Below are positions 1-7,838 of a stretch of 64,000 nt of DNA, piece after piece. The position numbers and the translations under genes are program-made. Location: NCBI RefSeq assembly GCF_003932855.1, contig NZ_RQYZ01000004.1:62001-126000 (forward strand). Reading direction: 5' to 3'. Origin of the DNA: Tessaracoccus sp. OH4464_COT-324 (GTDB lineage: Bacteria; Actinomycetota; Actinomycetes; Propionibacteriales; Propionibacteriaceae). Within the stretch, counting starts at the first letter, position 1; each line of letters begins with the position of its first letter. The notes under the pieces are model-generated. The model searched no databases. It saw only the letters and a program-made list of their open reading frames with translations, and was not told where the DNA came from.

Positions 1-553
1 CGTCGGGGAGCATCCGCGTCTTCGGCACCCCCGTGGGTATGTTGGCTGCGCTCAGCGAGGCGCAGTCCGAGGCCGTGGTGAACTCCACCAGCTGATCGAT
101 CGCGTCGCCGCTCGGCCCGTAGACGAACAGCCCGGCCCCGTCGCAACTGCCCTGCTCCTCCGCCAGCAGGAAGCCATCGGAGTGTGCGGCGAAGAGCTTG
201 AACGACAGCTCGCACGGCTCCTGCAACCTGCTCGCCAGATAGGCCGCGAGGCTCTCGTGCAGACCCAGCGATTCCACCTCGGCGCGCTCCCGCACCTCAA
301 GGTCCACGGCGCGCCACTCGGCTGGGCTGGCGCTCGTCCCGGCGTCAACCCCCGACGATGCCCCGCCCGGGGCGGGACTGGCCGGGCTGGGCGTGCTGGT
401 GGTGGCGGCGTCGGCGGGCTCCACCGTCGCGGGTGAGGCGGATGGGCTGGGGCCGGCGGAGGACGTCCCGGCCGGCGCCGGCGACACCTCTGCCAGCGGG
501 GCGGGTGCGCAGCCTGCCGCCAGCAGGGCCACCGCCCAGGCCGCGCGCCGCAT
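1..553 (-). CDS. Putative secreted lipoprotein (3' end outside window)
   Basis: The frame is open from the ATG at 553 to the window edge, so about 184 residues are visible and the C-terminus is missing. The N-terminus is a short lipoprotein signal: two Arg, a hydrophobic run and a lipobox LAAGC with Cys15 as the lipidation site. Residues 16 to about 75 are a Pro/Ser/Ala/Thr-rich linker typical of surface lipoproteins in actinobacteria. The rest is a globular part with two or three Cys. Its ATG overlaps the TGA of the thymidine phosphorylase gene by one base (TGATG), so it is probably translationally coupled to it. I do not recognise the globular domain; a cell-surface role is inferred only from the lipobox. 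Confidence 0.7.
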   Translation of the reverse strand, partial: MRRAAWAVALLAAGCAPAPLAEVSPAPAGTSSAGPSPSASPATVEPADAATTSTPSPASPAPGGASSGVDAGTSASPAEWRAVDLEVRERAEVESLGLHESLAAYLASRLQEPCELSFKLFAAHSDGFLLAEEQGSCDGAGLFVYGPSGDAIDQLVEFTTASDCASLSAANIPTGVPKTRMLPD

Positions 554-1830
554 CAGTCGACCCGGCCGAGCACGATGCCACCCAGCTCCGGGGCTTGGTC
601 GGCGTACTCGACGGCACCGGCCAGCGCCTCCTGGGCGCGCGCGAACCGCTCCGGGGTGTCGGTGTGCAGGGTCAGCAGCGGCTGGCCGGCCTCGACGCGG
701 TCGCCTGGCTTTGCGTGCAGTTCGACGCCCGCCACGGCCTGCACCTCGTCCTCCTTGCGCGCGCGTCCCGCCCCCAGCCGCCAGGCCGCGACACCCACGG
801 CGAGGGCGTCCAGGCGGGTGATGTAGCCGGAGCGCTCGGCGCGCACCTGCTCCTGGTGTTTCGCCTCGGGCAGCTGCGCGTCCGGGTCGCCGCCCTGCGC
901 GGCGATCATCCGCCGCCACACATCCATCGCGCGCCCGTCGGCGAGGGCCGCCTCGACGTCCACGTCGGTCTTCCCCACCGCCGCCAGCATTTCGCGCGCG
1001 AGGGTGCAGGTGAGCTGCACCACGTCGGCCGGTCCACCGCCGGCGAGCACCTCGACGGATTCGCGCACCTCAAGCGCGTTGCCCGCGGTGCGCCCCAGCG
1101 GGGTGTCCATATTGGTCAGCAGCGCCACGGTCTTCACCCCGGCGTCGGTGCCGAGGTCCACCATGGTGCGCGCAAGCTGCTGGGCGTCGTCGAGCGACTT
1201 CATGAACGCGCCGCTACCCACCTTCACGTCGAGCACCAGCGCGCTGGTGCCTTCCGCGATCTTCTTGCTCATGATGGAGCTGGCGATCAGCGGGATGGCC
1301 TCCACGGTGCCGGTAGTGTCGCGCAGCGCGTAGAGCTTCTTGTCGGCGGGTGCCAGGCCGGAGCCGGCGGCGCAGATCACGGCGCCCACCTCGTCGAGTT
1401 GGCGCAGCAGTTCATCGTTGCTGAGCGCGGCCCGCCAGCCCGGGATGGATTCCAGCTTGTCGAGGGTGCCGCCCGTGTGGCCCAGCCCCCGGCCGGAGAG
1501 CTGCGGAACCGCGACGTCGAACACCGCCACGAGCGGCGCCAGCGGCAGGGTGATCTTGTCGCCGACGCCCCCCGTCGAGTGTTTGTCGGCAGTGGGCTTG
1601 CTGAGGGTCGAGAAGTCCATGCGTTCGCCGGAGTCGATCATCGCCCGGGTCCAGCGCGCGATCTCGGCCCGGTCCATGCCGCGCAGCAGGATCGCCATCG
1701 CCAGCGCGGACATCTGCTCGTCGGCGACGTGGCCGCGCGTGTAGGCGTCGATCACCCAGTCGATTTCCGCCGGCGACAAGGTGCCGCCGTCGCGCTTGGT
1801 ACGGATCAGGTCCACTACATCGAATTGCAT
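553..1830 (-). CDS. deoA: Thymidine/pyrimidine-nucleoside phosphorylase
   Basis: 425 residues, the usual length for this family. It phosphorolyses thymidine (or other pyrimidine nucleosides) to the base and (deoxy)ribose 1-phosphate in the cytosol, for nucleoside salvage. The phosphate-binding KHSTGGVGDK motif is at residues 83-92 and the family signature SGRGLGHTGGTLDKLE at 112-127. A C-terminal alpha/beta domain with a GDRVEAGQPLLTLHTD segment follows. The ATG lies 6 nt after a TAGGCT hexamer and has no Shine-Dalgarno sequence, so the mRNA is probably leaderless; this hexamer overlaps the stop of the upstream amidase. A lipoprotein gene follows with a one-base overlap. Thymidine versus broader pyrimidine specificity cannot be decided from sequence. 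Confidence 0.93.
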   Translation of the reverse strand: MQFDVVDLIRTKRDGGTLSPAEIDWVIDAYTRGHVADEQMSALAMAILLRGMDRAEIARWTRAMIDSGERMDFSTLSKPTADKHSTGGVGDKITLPLAPLVAVFDVAVPQLSGRGLGHTGGTLDKLESIPGWRAALSNDELLRQLDEVGAVICAAGSGLAPADKKLYALRDTTGTVEAIPLIASSIMSKKIAEGTSALVLDVKVGSGAFMKSLDDAQQLARTMVDLGTDAGVKTVALLTNMDTPLGRTAGNALEVRESVEVLAGGGPADVVQLTCTLAREMLAAVGKTDVDVEAALADGRAMDVWRRMIAAQGGDPDAQLPEAKHQEQVRAERSGYITRLDALAVGVAAWRLGAGRARKEDEVQAVAGVELHAKPGDRVEAGQPLLTLHTDTPERFARAQEALAGAVEYADQAPELGGIVLGRVD

Positions 1831-1836
1831 CCCCCC

Positions 1837-1842
1837 AGCCTA
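1837..1842 (-). promoter_or_regulatory. Candidate -10 element (TAGGCT) for leaderless deoA
   Basis: TAGGCT on the minus strand ends 6 nt before the deoA ATG. This matches the actinobacterial TANNNT -10 placed so that transcription would begin at the start codon. It overlaps the amidase stop codon. No convincing -35 is visible. Confidence 0.5.
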
Positions 1843-3231
1843 CAAGGCACCGGGTGGGCTGGGCGGGGTTCCCGGGCGACAGACGCGCTCCAGTTCGGCG
1901 CCCAACTGCAGCAGCGCATCCTCCCCGCCCGGGCGGCCGATCAACTGCACGCTCATGCTGAGCCCGCCCCGCCACCACGTGGGCAGGCTGAGCGCGGGCA
2001 GGCCGGCCACGTTGACGAACGAGGTGTGCGGGGCGTAGCGGCACTGGGCCAGGAAGTTCTCCCAGGGGTCTTCGGGATACCAGTCGATCGGGCGCGGCGG
2101 CAGCGCCGTCGTGGGGGTGAGCACGGCGTCGAGACCCTCGAACGCCCCGACGATGGCCTCCTCGTGCGCGAACAGGGCACGCAGCGCAGCCACGATCCGT
2201 CCCGCCGTGAGTTCGCGGCCCCGGTCCACCAGGTGGCGGGTGAGGGGTTCCAGCAGCTCGTGCTGCGCGGGCGTCATCGGGATCGCGGCGGCGTTGGCCC
2301 GCCAAATGGTAAGGAAGGCGTCCGCGTAGCCGGGCAGCTCGGGGACCGCCACCTCCGCCACCACATGCCCCTCCGCCGCGAGCGCCGCCGCGGCTGCCTC
2401 GACCGCGCCGCGCGCCTCGGCCCCGATGGGCGTGTCGACGATCTCCCGCCACGGTGCGAAGCCGCCGAGCACCCCCACCCGACGGCGGCTCGGGCGCTGC
2501 GGCACGCGCAGCTGGGCGGGCGGGCAGCCGAGGGTGCTGAGCCTGCGCGGGCTGCCCGCGATCATCGCCTCGACGAGCAGCGCGGCGTCGGCGACGGTTC
2601 GCGCCAGCGCCCCGGGGACGGCCAGCATGCCGAGCATGCCCAGCCCGGACTGCGCGGGGACGCGCCCTCTCGTCGGTTTGAGCCCGACGATGCCGCAGGC
2701 TGCGGCGGGGATCCGCACCGATCCGCCCGCGTCGGAGCCGGGCGCGAAGGGCAGCATGCCTGCTGCGACGGCGGCGGCTGCTCCCCCGCTGGAGCCGCCC
2801 GCGCCCAGCTCGGGGTAGCCGGGGATGGTGGTGTGGCCGTGGGCCAGGCTGGAGGTGTGGGCAGCGAAGCCGAACTCGGGCGTGGCTGTCTTGCCGATCG
2901 AGACTGCGCCGGCGGCGTCGAGCGCGGCCACCAGGCGATCGGAGTTCGTGGGCTGCTCGGCCCAGCCGCGCGAACCGTGGGTGGTGCGCGTGCCGGCACG
3001 CAGCTGCAGGTCCTTGTCCGCCAGCGGCGCCCCGTGGATGAGCCCGGCGGGCGGGATTCGGTCAAGTTCGCGGGCTCGGGCGAGGGCCAACTCGGGGGTC
3101 AGTTCGACGAAGGCGCCGCAGATGTCGTGCTCGGCGCGTGCGAGGTAGTGCCGCGTCACCTCCACGCTGCTCAGCTGCCTGCTGCGCAGCGCGGAGCACA
3201 GCTCCACGGCGGTGAGCTCACCGATATCCAT
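1840..3231 (-). CDS. Amidase (amidase-signature family)
   Basis: 463 residues with the complete amidase-signature core: Lys73 in PLADKDLQ, the cis-Ser in GGSSGG (Ser147) and the nucleophile Ser171 in GSDAGGSVR. The spacing is close to GatA-type enzymes. It hydrolyses a carboxamide to an acid and ammonia; the substrate cannot be read from sequence. It is unlikely to be the tRNA amidotransferase subunit GatA because no gatB or gatC is adjacent and the C-terminal half is typical of stand-alone amidases. The ATG follows a TAGCCT hexamer by 7 nt with no Shine-Dalgarno, so it is probably leaderless. It lies just upstream of deoA on the same strand, but deoA appears to have its own promoter. Confidence 0.88.
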   Translation of the reverse strand: MDIGELTAVELCSALRSRQLSSVEVTRHYLARAEHDICGAFVELTPELALARARELDRIPPAGLIHGAPLADKDLQLRAGTRTTHGSRGWAEQPTNSDRLVAALDAAGAVSIGKTATPEFGFAAHTSSLAHGHTTIPGYPELGAGGSSGGAAAAVAAGMLPFAPGSDAGGSVRIPAAACGIVGLKPTRGRVPAQSGLGMLGMLAVPGALARTVADAALLVEAMIAGSPRRLSTLGCPPAQLRVPQRPSRRRVGVLGGFAPWREIVDTPIGAEARGAVEAAAAALAAEGHVVAEVAVPELPGYADAFLTIWRANAAAIPMTPAQHELLEPLTRHLVDRGRELTAGRIVAALRALFAHEEAIVGAFEGLDAVLTPTTALPPRPIDWYPEDPWENFLAQCRYAPHTSFVNVAGLPALSLPTWWRGGLSMSVQLIGRPGGEDALLQLGAELERVCRPGTPPSPPGAL

Positions 3232-3238
3232 GCCCAGC

Positions 3239-3244
3239 AGGCTA
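3239..3244 (-). promoter_or_regulatory. Candidate -10 element (TAGCCT) for the amidase gene
   Basis: A minus-strand TAGCCT is followed by 7 nt and then the amidase ATG, the arrangement expected for a leaderless transcript. Confidence 0.45.
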
Positions 3245-3255
3245 GCGCCCGACTG

Positions 3256-3337
3256 CCCCGACGCGCGGGTTGCCCTCGATGGCCGAGGCGGCTCGTCCAG
3301 CCCAGAAGGCCCCGGCCCCGACGCGCGGGTTGCCCTC
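3256..3337. repeat. 22-bp direct repeat, two copies 60 bp apart
   Basis: A 22-bp unit beginning CCCCGACGCGCGGGTTGCCC occurs at 3256-3277 and again, identically, at 3316-3337, in the spacer between the divergent amidase and MFS genes. The 38-bp segment between them is not repeated. It could be a dispersed intergenic repeat of this genome or a binding-site pair; nothing in the window distinguishes these. Confidence 0.85.
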
Positions 3338-3503
3338 TGGGTGCCCGTGGCGACGGGCCCGAAGTGACCTCTGGCCAGCCCGCGCCCACCCTGCGCCTGG
3401 AGCGCTCAGGCGTTCGAGCGCGCCACCCGCGTTCTCGGGGACTCCTGGGTGTTTCCGGACTGGTGGCTGCTGCATCGCCCGGCGTCGGGGGCAGAATGGG
3501 TCC

Positions 3504-4676
3504 ATGAGTGTCGAACTTCGTCGGGCTCGGCGCGGGGTGACCATCGTCTTCTGGCTGAACGCGGTCGCCTGGGCTTCGGTGCTGCCGCGTTTCCCGGAGA
3601 TCAAGCGTGAACTCGTGATCGCCGACCTGCCGTGGGGCGTCTACCTTTCGCTGGCCAGCATCGTCGGGATGCTGTCGGGGATGCTGAGTGCCCGGCTGCT
3701 GCGCCGCTTCCGTTCCGCGCAGGTGGTGAGCGTGACGCAGACGTGCGCCATGGCGTCGCTACTGCTGTTCGCCGTCGTGGACTCGCCTGTGCTGTTCGTG
3801 CTGGCGCTCACCACGATGTCCGCCTTCGACTCGGTGTGCGACATCGCCATGAACCATCACGGGATGCGTGTCCAGGTGGGTTATGGCCGCTCGATCCTGA
3901 ACGGTTTCCACGCCTGGTGGAGCGTGGGCGCGGTCTCCGGCGGGCTCATCGGCGCGGGCCTGGCGCAGGCTGGGGTCCCGCTGATGTGGCAGTGCGTCGC
4001 CCTGACTGCCGTCTTCGTGGCGCTCACCCGCTACGCGCGCACGCTGCTCCTCGCCGGCGACGACCCGCGGCCCGTCGGCGGCGACGATGGCGCGGCCCCG
4101 CGCCGCATCCGGCCACAGGCGGTGGCGCGCCTGCTGGCGTTGGGCACGCTCGGGGCGGCCGCGATGCTGCTGGAGGATTCCGGCGCGTCGTGGGGCGCGG
4201 TTTACCTGGACGCGCGCTTCCAGGCTGCGCCGATCGTCGCGGGCCTGGCCTTCGTCGCGTTGCAGGGGGCGCAGATGGTGGGTCGGTTCACGGGCGACCG
4301 GATCGTTGACGCGCTGGGCCCTCGGCTGACGGTACTGTCGGGGTTGGGTGTCGCCGCTGTCGGCACCACGCTGGCGCTGGTGTGGCCGTCGCCGGCTCTC
4401 ACCATCGTCGGGTTCGCGGCCGCCGGCTGGGGCATCGCGACGGTGATCCCGCAGGCGATGCACGCGGGCGCGAACATCCCAGGGCTGCCGCACGGCACGG
4501 GCCTGACCACCGTGACCAGTTTCCTGCGGCTGGGCGCGCTGGTGGGGCCGCCGCTGATCGGCGCCACGATCGAGACCGTGGGCCTGGAGTGGGGCCTGTT
4601 CGTGCTGCCGGTGGCGGCGCTCGTCGGCCTGGCCACGGCCCCGGCGCTGCCCCACGGCCGCGCGGCGCGGCGGTGA
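3504..4676 (+). CDS. MFS transporter
   Basis: 390 residues with about 12 hydrophobic segments in two halves, separated by a charged loop near residues 190-205 (GDDPRPVGGDDG). Short Arg-rich loops such as SARLLRRFRS and HGRAARR have the MFS style. It is an inner-membrane major facilitator of the sugar/drug permease type; the substrate is unknown. The frame is open further upstream, but the ATG at 3504 begins the first membrane segment sensibly (MSVELRRARRG). It follows a CAGAAT hexamer by 6 nt, suggesting a leaderless start. The gene is convergent with the FGGY kinase (19 bp apart) and divergent from the amidase. Confidence 0.82.
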   Translation: MSVELRRARRGVTIVFWLNAVAWASVLPRFPEIKRELVIADLPWGVYLSLASIVGMLSGMLSARLLRRFRSAQVVSVTQTCAMASLLLFAVVDSPVLFVLALTTMSAFDSVCDIAMNHHGMRVQVGYGRSILNGFHAWWSVGAVSGGLIGAGLAQAGVPLMWQCVALTAVFVALTRYARTLLLAGDDPRPVGGDDGAAPRRIRPQAVARLLALGTLGAAAMLLEDSGASWGAVYLDARFQAAPIVAGLAFVALQGAQMVGRFTGDRIVDALGPRLTVLSGLGVAAVGTTLALVWPSPALTIVGFAAAGWGIATVIPQAMHAGANIPGLPHGTGLTTVTSFLRLGALVGPPLIGATIETVGLEWGLFVLPVAALVGLATAPALPHGRAARR

Positions 4677-4695
4677 CCCGGCCCGCGCGCGGGAG

Positions 4696-6282
4696 CTACT
4701 CCGCTAGCGCGCCCGCCGCGGCCCTAGCCAGGGGCAGCGCGGCCTCGTATCGTCTCAGGTAGGCGTCGAATCCTGCCGTCTCCTCGGGCCGGGCGACGAT
4801 GGTGCACGTCTCCTCCTCGGCGAACACCTCCCGCGCGAGCCACTCGGAGAGACTGCCGCTGGGCTGGGTCGCGTAGCGCGCGAGGAGGGCCATCCCCCAG
4901 GCGCCGCCCTCGCTGGCGGTGTCGCGGACGGTCACGGGTACCCGCAGCGCGGCCGCAAGGTGGCGCTGGGCCACCTGCGGCGTGCGGAATAGCCCGCCGT
5001 GGGCGTACAGGTTTTCGAGCTCCACCCGTTCCGCCGCCAGCACGTCGAAGCCGATCCTGAGGCTGGCGAGCGCCCCGAAGAGCTGTGCTCGCATGAAGTT
5101 GGCGAGGTTCAGCTCGCTGTCGGGCAGCCGCACGAACAGCGGCCGTCCTTCGGCCACATCGACGGTGGGTTCGCCCGCGCGGAAGTTGTAGGCAACGAGC
5201 CCGCCCGCGTCGGGCGCGCCGTCGAACGCCCTCCGGTACAGGCTGCCATAGAGCTGGTCGTCGTCGAACTCAGCGCCGAGGGCGCGCGCGGCCTGGCCGA
5301 ACAGTTGCACCCAGTGCTGCAGGTCCGCTGCGCCGTTATTGCAGTGCACCATCACCACGTCGTCGCCGGCCGGGGTGGCTACGACGTCGAGCTCCGGGTA
5401 GGGCCGGCTGAGCGGACGCTCCAGCACCACCATCGCGAAGATGCTCGTGCCCGCGGACAGGTTGGCGGTGCGGGGCGCGACGGCGCCCGTGGCCACCATG
5501 CCCGTGCCCGCGTCGCCCTCGGGCGGGGCGAACAGCGCACCCGGCTGGAGGGAGCCGCTGGGGTCCAGCAGGCGCGCGCCGTGGGCGGTCAACTCGCCCG
5601 CGGGCTGCCCGGCGACGAGCACCTTGGGCAGCACATCGCGCAGCCGCCAGGGCAGAGCGCGTTCCTCGACGTGGCGGGTGTAGCGCTCAAGGAGTCGCTC
5701 GTCGTAGTCGCCGGTGGCGGCGTCGGTGGGGAACATGCCGCTGGCGTCGCCGATGCCGAGCACGCGCTGGCCGGTGAGCCGCCAGTGCACGTAGCCCGCG
5801 AGCGTGGTCAGGTGGGCGAGCCGCGCCACATGTGGTTCGGCGTCGAGGATGGCCTGGTGCACGTGCGAGATGCTCCACCGTAGTGGGATGTTGACGCCGA
5901 GAACTTCGCTCAGTTCCTGCGCGGCCCGCTTGGTCGTCGTGTCCTGCCAGGTGCGCAGCGGCACGAGCTGGTGGCCTTCGTCGTCGAGCGCGAGATAGCC
6001 GTGCATCATGCCGGAGATACCGATGGCGGCGACGGTGCGCAGCTCGACGGCGTACTCGGCCAGTACCTGCGCCGCGAGTTCGCGATATGCGGCCTGTACG
6101 CCCAGCCACACGTCGGCGAGCGCGTAGGTCCAGTGGCCGTCTTCGAGTCGGGCGCTCCACTGGTGGCTGCCGGTGGCGATTGGCCGGTTGCGGCGGTCAA
6201 TCAGCACCGCCTTGATACGGGTGGAGCCGAACTCGATCCCGAGCGCCGCGTGGCCGCCCAGCAGTTCTGCGCGTGTGGACAT
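4696..6282 (-). CDS. FGGY-family carbohydrate kinase
   Basis: 528 residues. The N-terminal half has the phosphate-binding motif GIEFGSTRIKAVLID (residues 15-29) and the middle has NLSAGTSIFAMV. The C-terminal half carries the second actin-like domain with YAHGGLFRTPQVAQ and ASEGGAWGMALLA, typical of xylulokinase/ribulokinase relatives. It phosphorylates a pentulose, hexulose or polyol with ATP in the cytosol. The GIEFGSTRIKAVLID opening resembles B. subtilis YoaC-type kinases more than classical XylB. No isomerase or sugar transporter is adjacent, so the sugar is undefined. A good Shine-Dalgarno (CGGAGGAAGG) precedes the ATG. Confidence 0.88.
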   Translation of the reverse strand: MSTRAELLGGHAALGIEFGSTRIKAVLIDRRNRPIATGSHQWSARLEDGHWTYALADVWLGVQAAYRELAAQVLAEYAVELRTVAAIGISGMMHGYLALDDEGHQLVPLRTWQDTTTKRAAQELSEVLGVNIPLRWSISHVHQAILDAEPHVARLAHLTTLAGYVHWRLTGQRVLGIGDASGMFPTDAATGDYDERLLERYTRHVEERALPWRLRDVLPKVLVAGQPAGELTAHGARLLDPSGSLQPGALFAPPEGDAGTGMVATGAVAPRTANLSAGTSIFAMVVLERPLSRPYPELDVVATPAGDDVVMVHCNNGAADLQHWVQLFGQAARALGAEFDDDQLYGSLYRRAFDGAPDAGGLVAYNFRAGEPTVDVAEGRPLFVRLPDSELNLANFMRAQLFGALASLRIGFDVLAAERVELENLYAHGGLFRTPQVAQRHLAAALRVPVTVRDTASEGGAWGMALLARYATQPSGSLSEWLAREVFAEEETCTIVARPEETAGFDAYLRRYEAALPLARAAAGALAE

Positions 6283-6571
6283 CGTCGCACCTTCCTCCGT
6301 CGTCCTCGACGGGCACCGGTCGGGGTCCTCAGGCTAGCGCACCTGAGGCTCCGCTGGTTTCGCCGACGTCTGAGGATTTGCCCGGCGACGGCCTGCACCT
6401 TTTCCCAACCTTCATATTTACGATACTTAGACCAAGCCAAAAACATCGCAAAAATAGGCCGCCCAAGTGGCAAATGTGCTTGTTAAGTAAGGTTTCCCTT
6501 TCTTGCGCACCCTTTCCAATTGAAGTAACGTAATTCATGTCCCAAGGCGAACGAGCATGAGAGGAACCGCC

Positions 6572-6844
6572 ATGAGCACCATCACCGAAGTCAAGTCCTG
6601 CGCCACCACTTCCTGCACCTACAACAACAACGGCTGCGCCGCCTACGCCGTCACCGTTGGAGACGGCAACGGCACCTGCACCACGTTCGTCAAGCTCGAC
6701 GTGCGCGGCGGCCTGCCCACCCTGAACAGCAAGGTTGGCGCCTGCCAGCTGCTTGAGTGCGTGCACAACTCAGACCTGATGTGCACCGCGAAGGCCGTCG
6801 AGTTCGACGCTAACGCGAAGTGCCTGTCTTACGAAGCTCGCTGA
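6572..6844 (+). CDS. Tandem DUF1540 cysteine-rich small protein
   Basis: 90 residues made of two roughly 40-residue DUF1540-type repeats, each with a spaced Cys pattern and an Asn-containing loop: VKSCATTSCTYNNNGCAAYA, then VGACQLLECVHNSDLMCTAK. DUF1540 proteins are small, probably metal-binding, and of unknown function. A second in-frame ATG lies at 6557, but the GAGAGGA ribosome-binding site at about 6559-6565 serves the ATG at 6572. The gene has a roughly 290-bp AT-rich upstream region and its own strong terminator, so it is a monocistronic, probably well-expressed unit. Codon use is strongly biased, which also suggests high expression. Confidence 0.85.
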   Translation: MSTITEVKSCATTSCTYNNNGCAAYAVTVGDGNGTCTTFVKLDVRGGLPTLNSKVGACQLLECVHNSDLMCTAKAVEFDANAKCLSYEAR

Positions 6845-6872
6845 TTCCGGCGTAGCTCGTAGCGCCTGAGCC

Positions 6873-6915
6873 AGGAACGGGTCCCCGACCAAGCAGCGGG
6901 GACCCGTTCCTGTTT
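6873..6915 (+). terminator. Strong intrinsic terminator after the DUF1540 gene
   Basis: A perfect 14-bp stem (AGGAACGGGTCCCC at 6873-6886 with its complement at 6898-6911) with an 11-nt loop is followed by TGTTT. It may also stop transcription from the opposite-strand gene that ends at 6967. Confidence 0.85.
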
Positions 6916-6966
6916 CGACGTCGACCAAGCGGTGCAGGTGGAGAGAGCAATGGCGACGTCGGGTTT

Positions 6967-7737
6967 CTAATTCAGACGAGCAATCTGGGCGCGAAAGGCC
7001 TCCTGGGTGGTCACTTGCTCGTCGAATTGCACGAAGACTGTCGCGATCTCGCGCGTCCCCGTGGTAATCAGCGTGACGCCGATCAGGTCGACATCGACGC
7101 AGAAGACTTTGTTCGCCAGGCCGCCGCAGATTTGGCCGTCCACCTGGGTGAAGGAGACGGCCCCCGCCTGCGAGCCCGTCATCACGCGCCAGCAGAGATC
7201 CCGCAGGCGCCCCTCGCCCAGCGCCAGCACGTCGTCGCACGCCGTAATCGCATCCGGCTGCGGTGCCGCGTTGGGCAGCCGACGCCCCAGCGGGAGCGCG
7301 GAGACCCCGGAGAAGTCGTGCACCACCAGCCGATCCCCGCTCAGCATTCCGATCCGGCCACCCGCCACCTCCAGCGGGATGCGCAGCAGCTCCGGCAGCC
7401 GCGAGTAGCAGGCCCCGACCTCCTCGTCCGAGAGCCACACGAGGTCGGCGAGCATGTGCGCTGAAGCCACCTCGATGGACGGGAAGGCGAAAGGTGCCTG
7501 CTTGTTCAGATCGAGCCGCACCGCGACGGCCTCACCTGCCGGGAGCCCGGCCAGCCGCCCTTCCGTGACGACGCAAGCCACCAGCAACTGCCCGTCGACG
7601 ATGGCGTGCGCCGCGCACGAAAACTCCTCACCCAGCCGATAGGCCCGCACCCGCGCCGCCGCCCCGCCGTCGAGCATCCGCAGCCCGAGAGCTTCTACGC
7701 GCTCGCTCATCATCGGCTCGTGCTGGGTCAGGGTCAT
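6967..7737 (-). CDS. Conserved-looking protein of unknown function
   Basis: 256 residues, no signal peptide or membrane segment, mildly acidic. The middle (HAIVDGQLLVACVVTEGR, then AVRLDLNKQAPFAFPSIEVA and HMLADLVWLSDEE) alternates strand-like segments. It is reminiscent of FMN-binding split-barrel or DUF2470-type proteins seen near heme/iron genes in actinobacteria, but I cannot confirm the family. The C-terminal part contains VDGQICGGLANKVFCVDVDLIG. A Shine-Dalgarno (TAGGAG) precedes the ATG at 7737. The upstream gap holds a perfect TTGAAAA-N8-TTTTCAA inverted repeat that could be its operator. The ABC exporter operon lies upstream on the same strand. Confidence 0.6.
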   Translation of the reverse strand: MTLTQHEPMMSERVEALGLRMLDGGAAARVRAYRLGEEFSCAAHAIVDGQLLVACVVTEGRLAGLPAGEAVAVRLDLNKQAPFAFPSIEVASAHMLADLVWLSDEEVGACYSRLPELLRIPLEVAGGRIGMLSGDRLVVHDFSGVSALPLGRRLPNAAPQPDAITACDDVLALGEGRLRDLCWRVMTGSQAGAVSFTQVDGQICGGLANKVFCVDVDLIGVTLITTGTREIATVFVQFDEQVTTQEAFRAQIARLN

Positions 7738-7789
7738 CTTCGGCTCCTAGCTGGTCAACAACCCCAACCATATACGGGATGCACTCGTT

Positions 7790-7811
7790 TTGAAAATAGC
7801 CAATTTTTCAA
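7790..7811. promoter_or_regulatory. AT-rich inverted repeat, candidate operator
   Basis: TTGAAAA (7790-7796) and TTTTCAA (7805-7811) form a perfect 7-bp inverted repeat with an 8-bp spacer, in the 100-bp gap between the ABC exporter operon and the unknown gene. The A/T content stands out from the GC-rich surroundings. It could instead be a weak terminator for the exporter operon. Confidence 0.4.
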
Positions 7812-7838
7812 TCTCGCCGCGCCGGCCGCGACGGACCC

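Noticed and set aside
358-3507. Very long plus-strand open frame (about 1049 codons) opposite deoA and the amidase
   Set aside because: It is antisense to two well-conserved enzymes, reads as Arg/Gly/His-rich low-complexity sequence and has no domain; it is a high-GC shadow frame.
6480-6505. DtxR/IdeR-like iron box upstream of the DUF1540 gene
   Set aside because: TTAAGTAAGGTTTCCCTTT matches the 19-bp consensus at only about 11 positions and has poor dyad symmetry; not enough to call.
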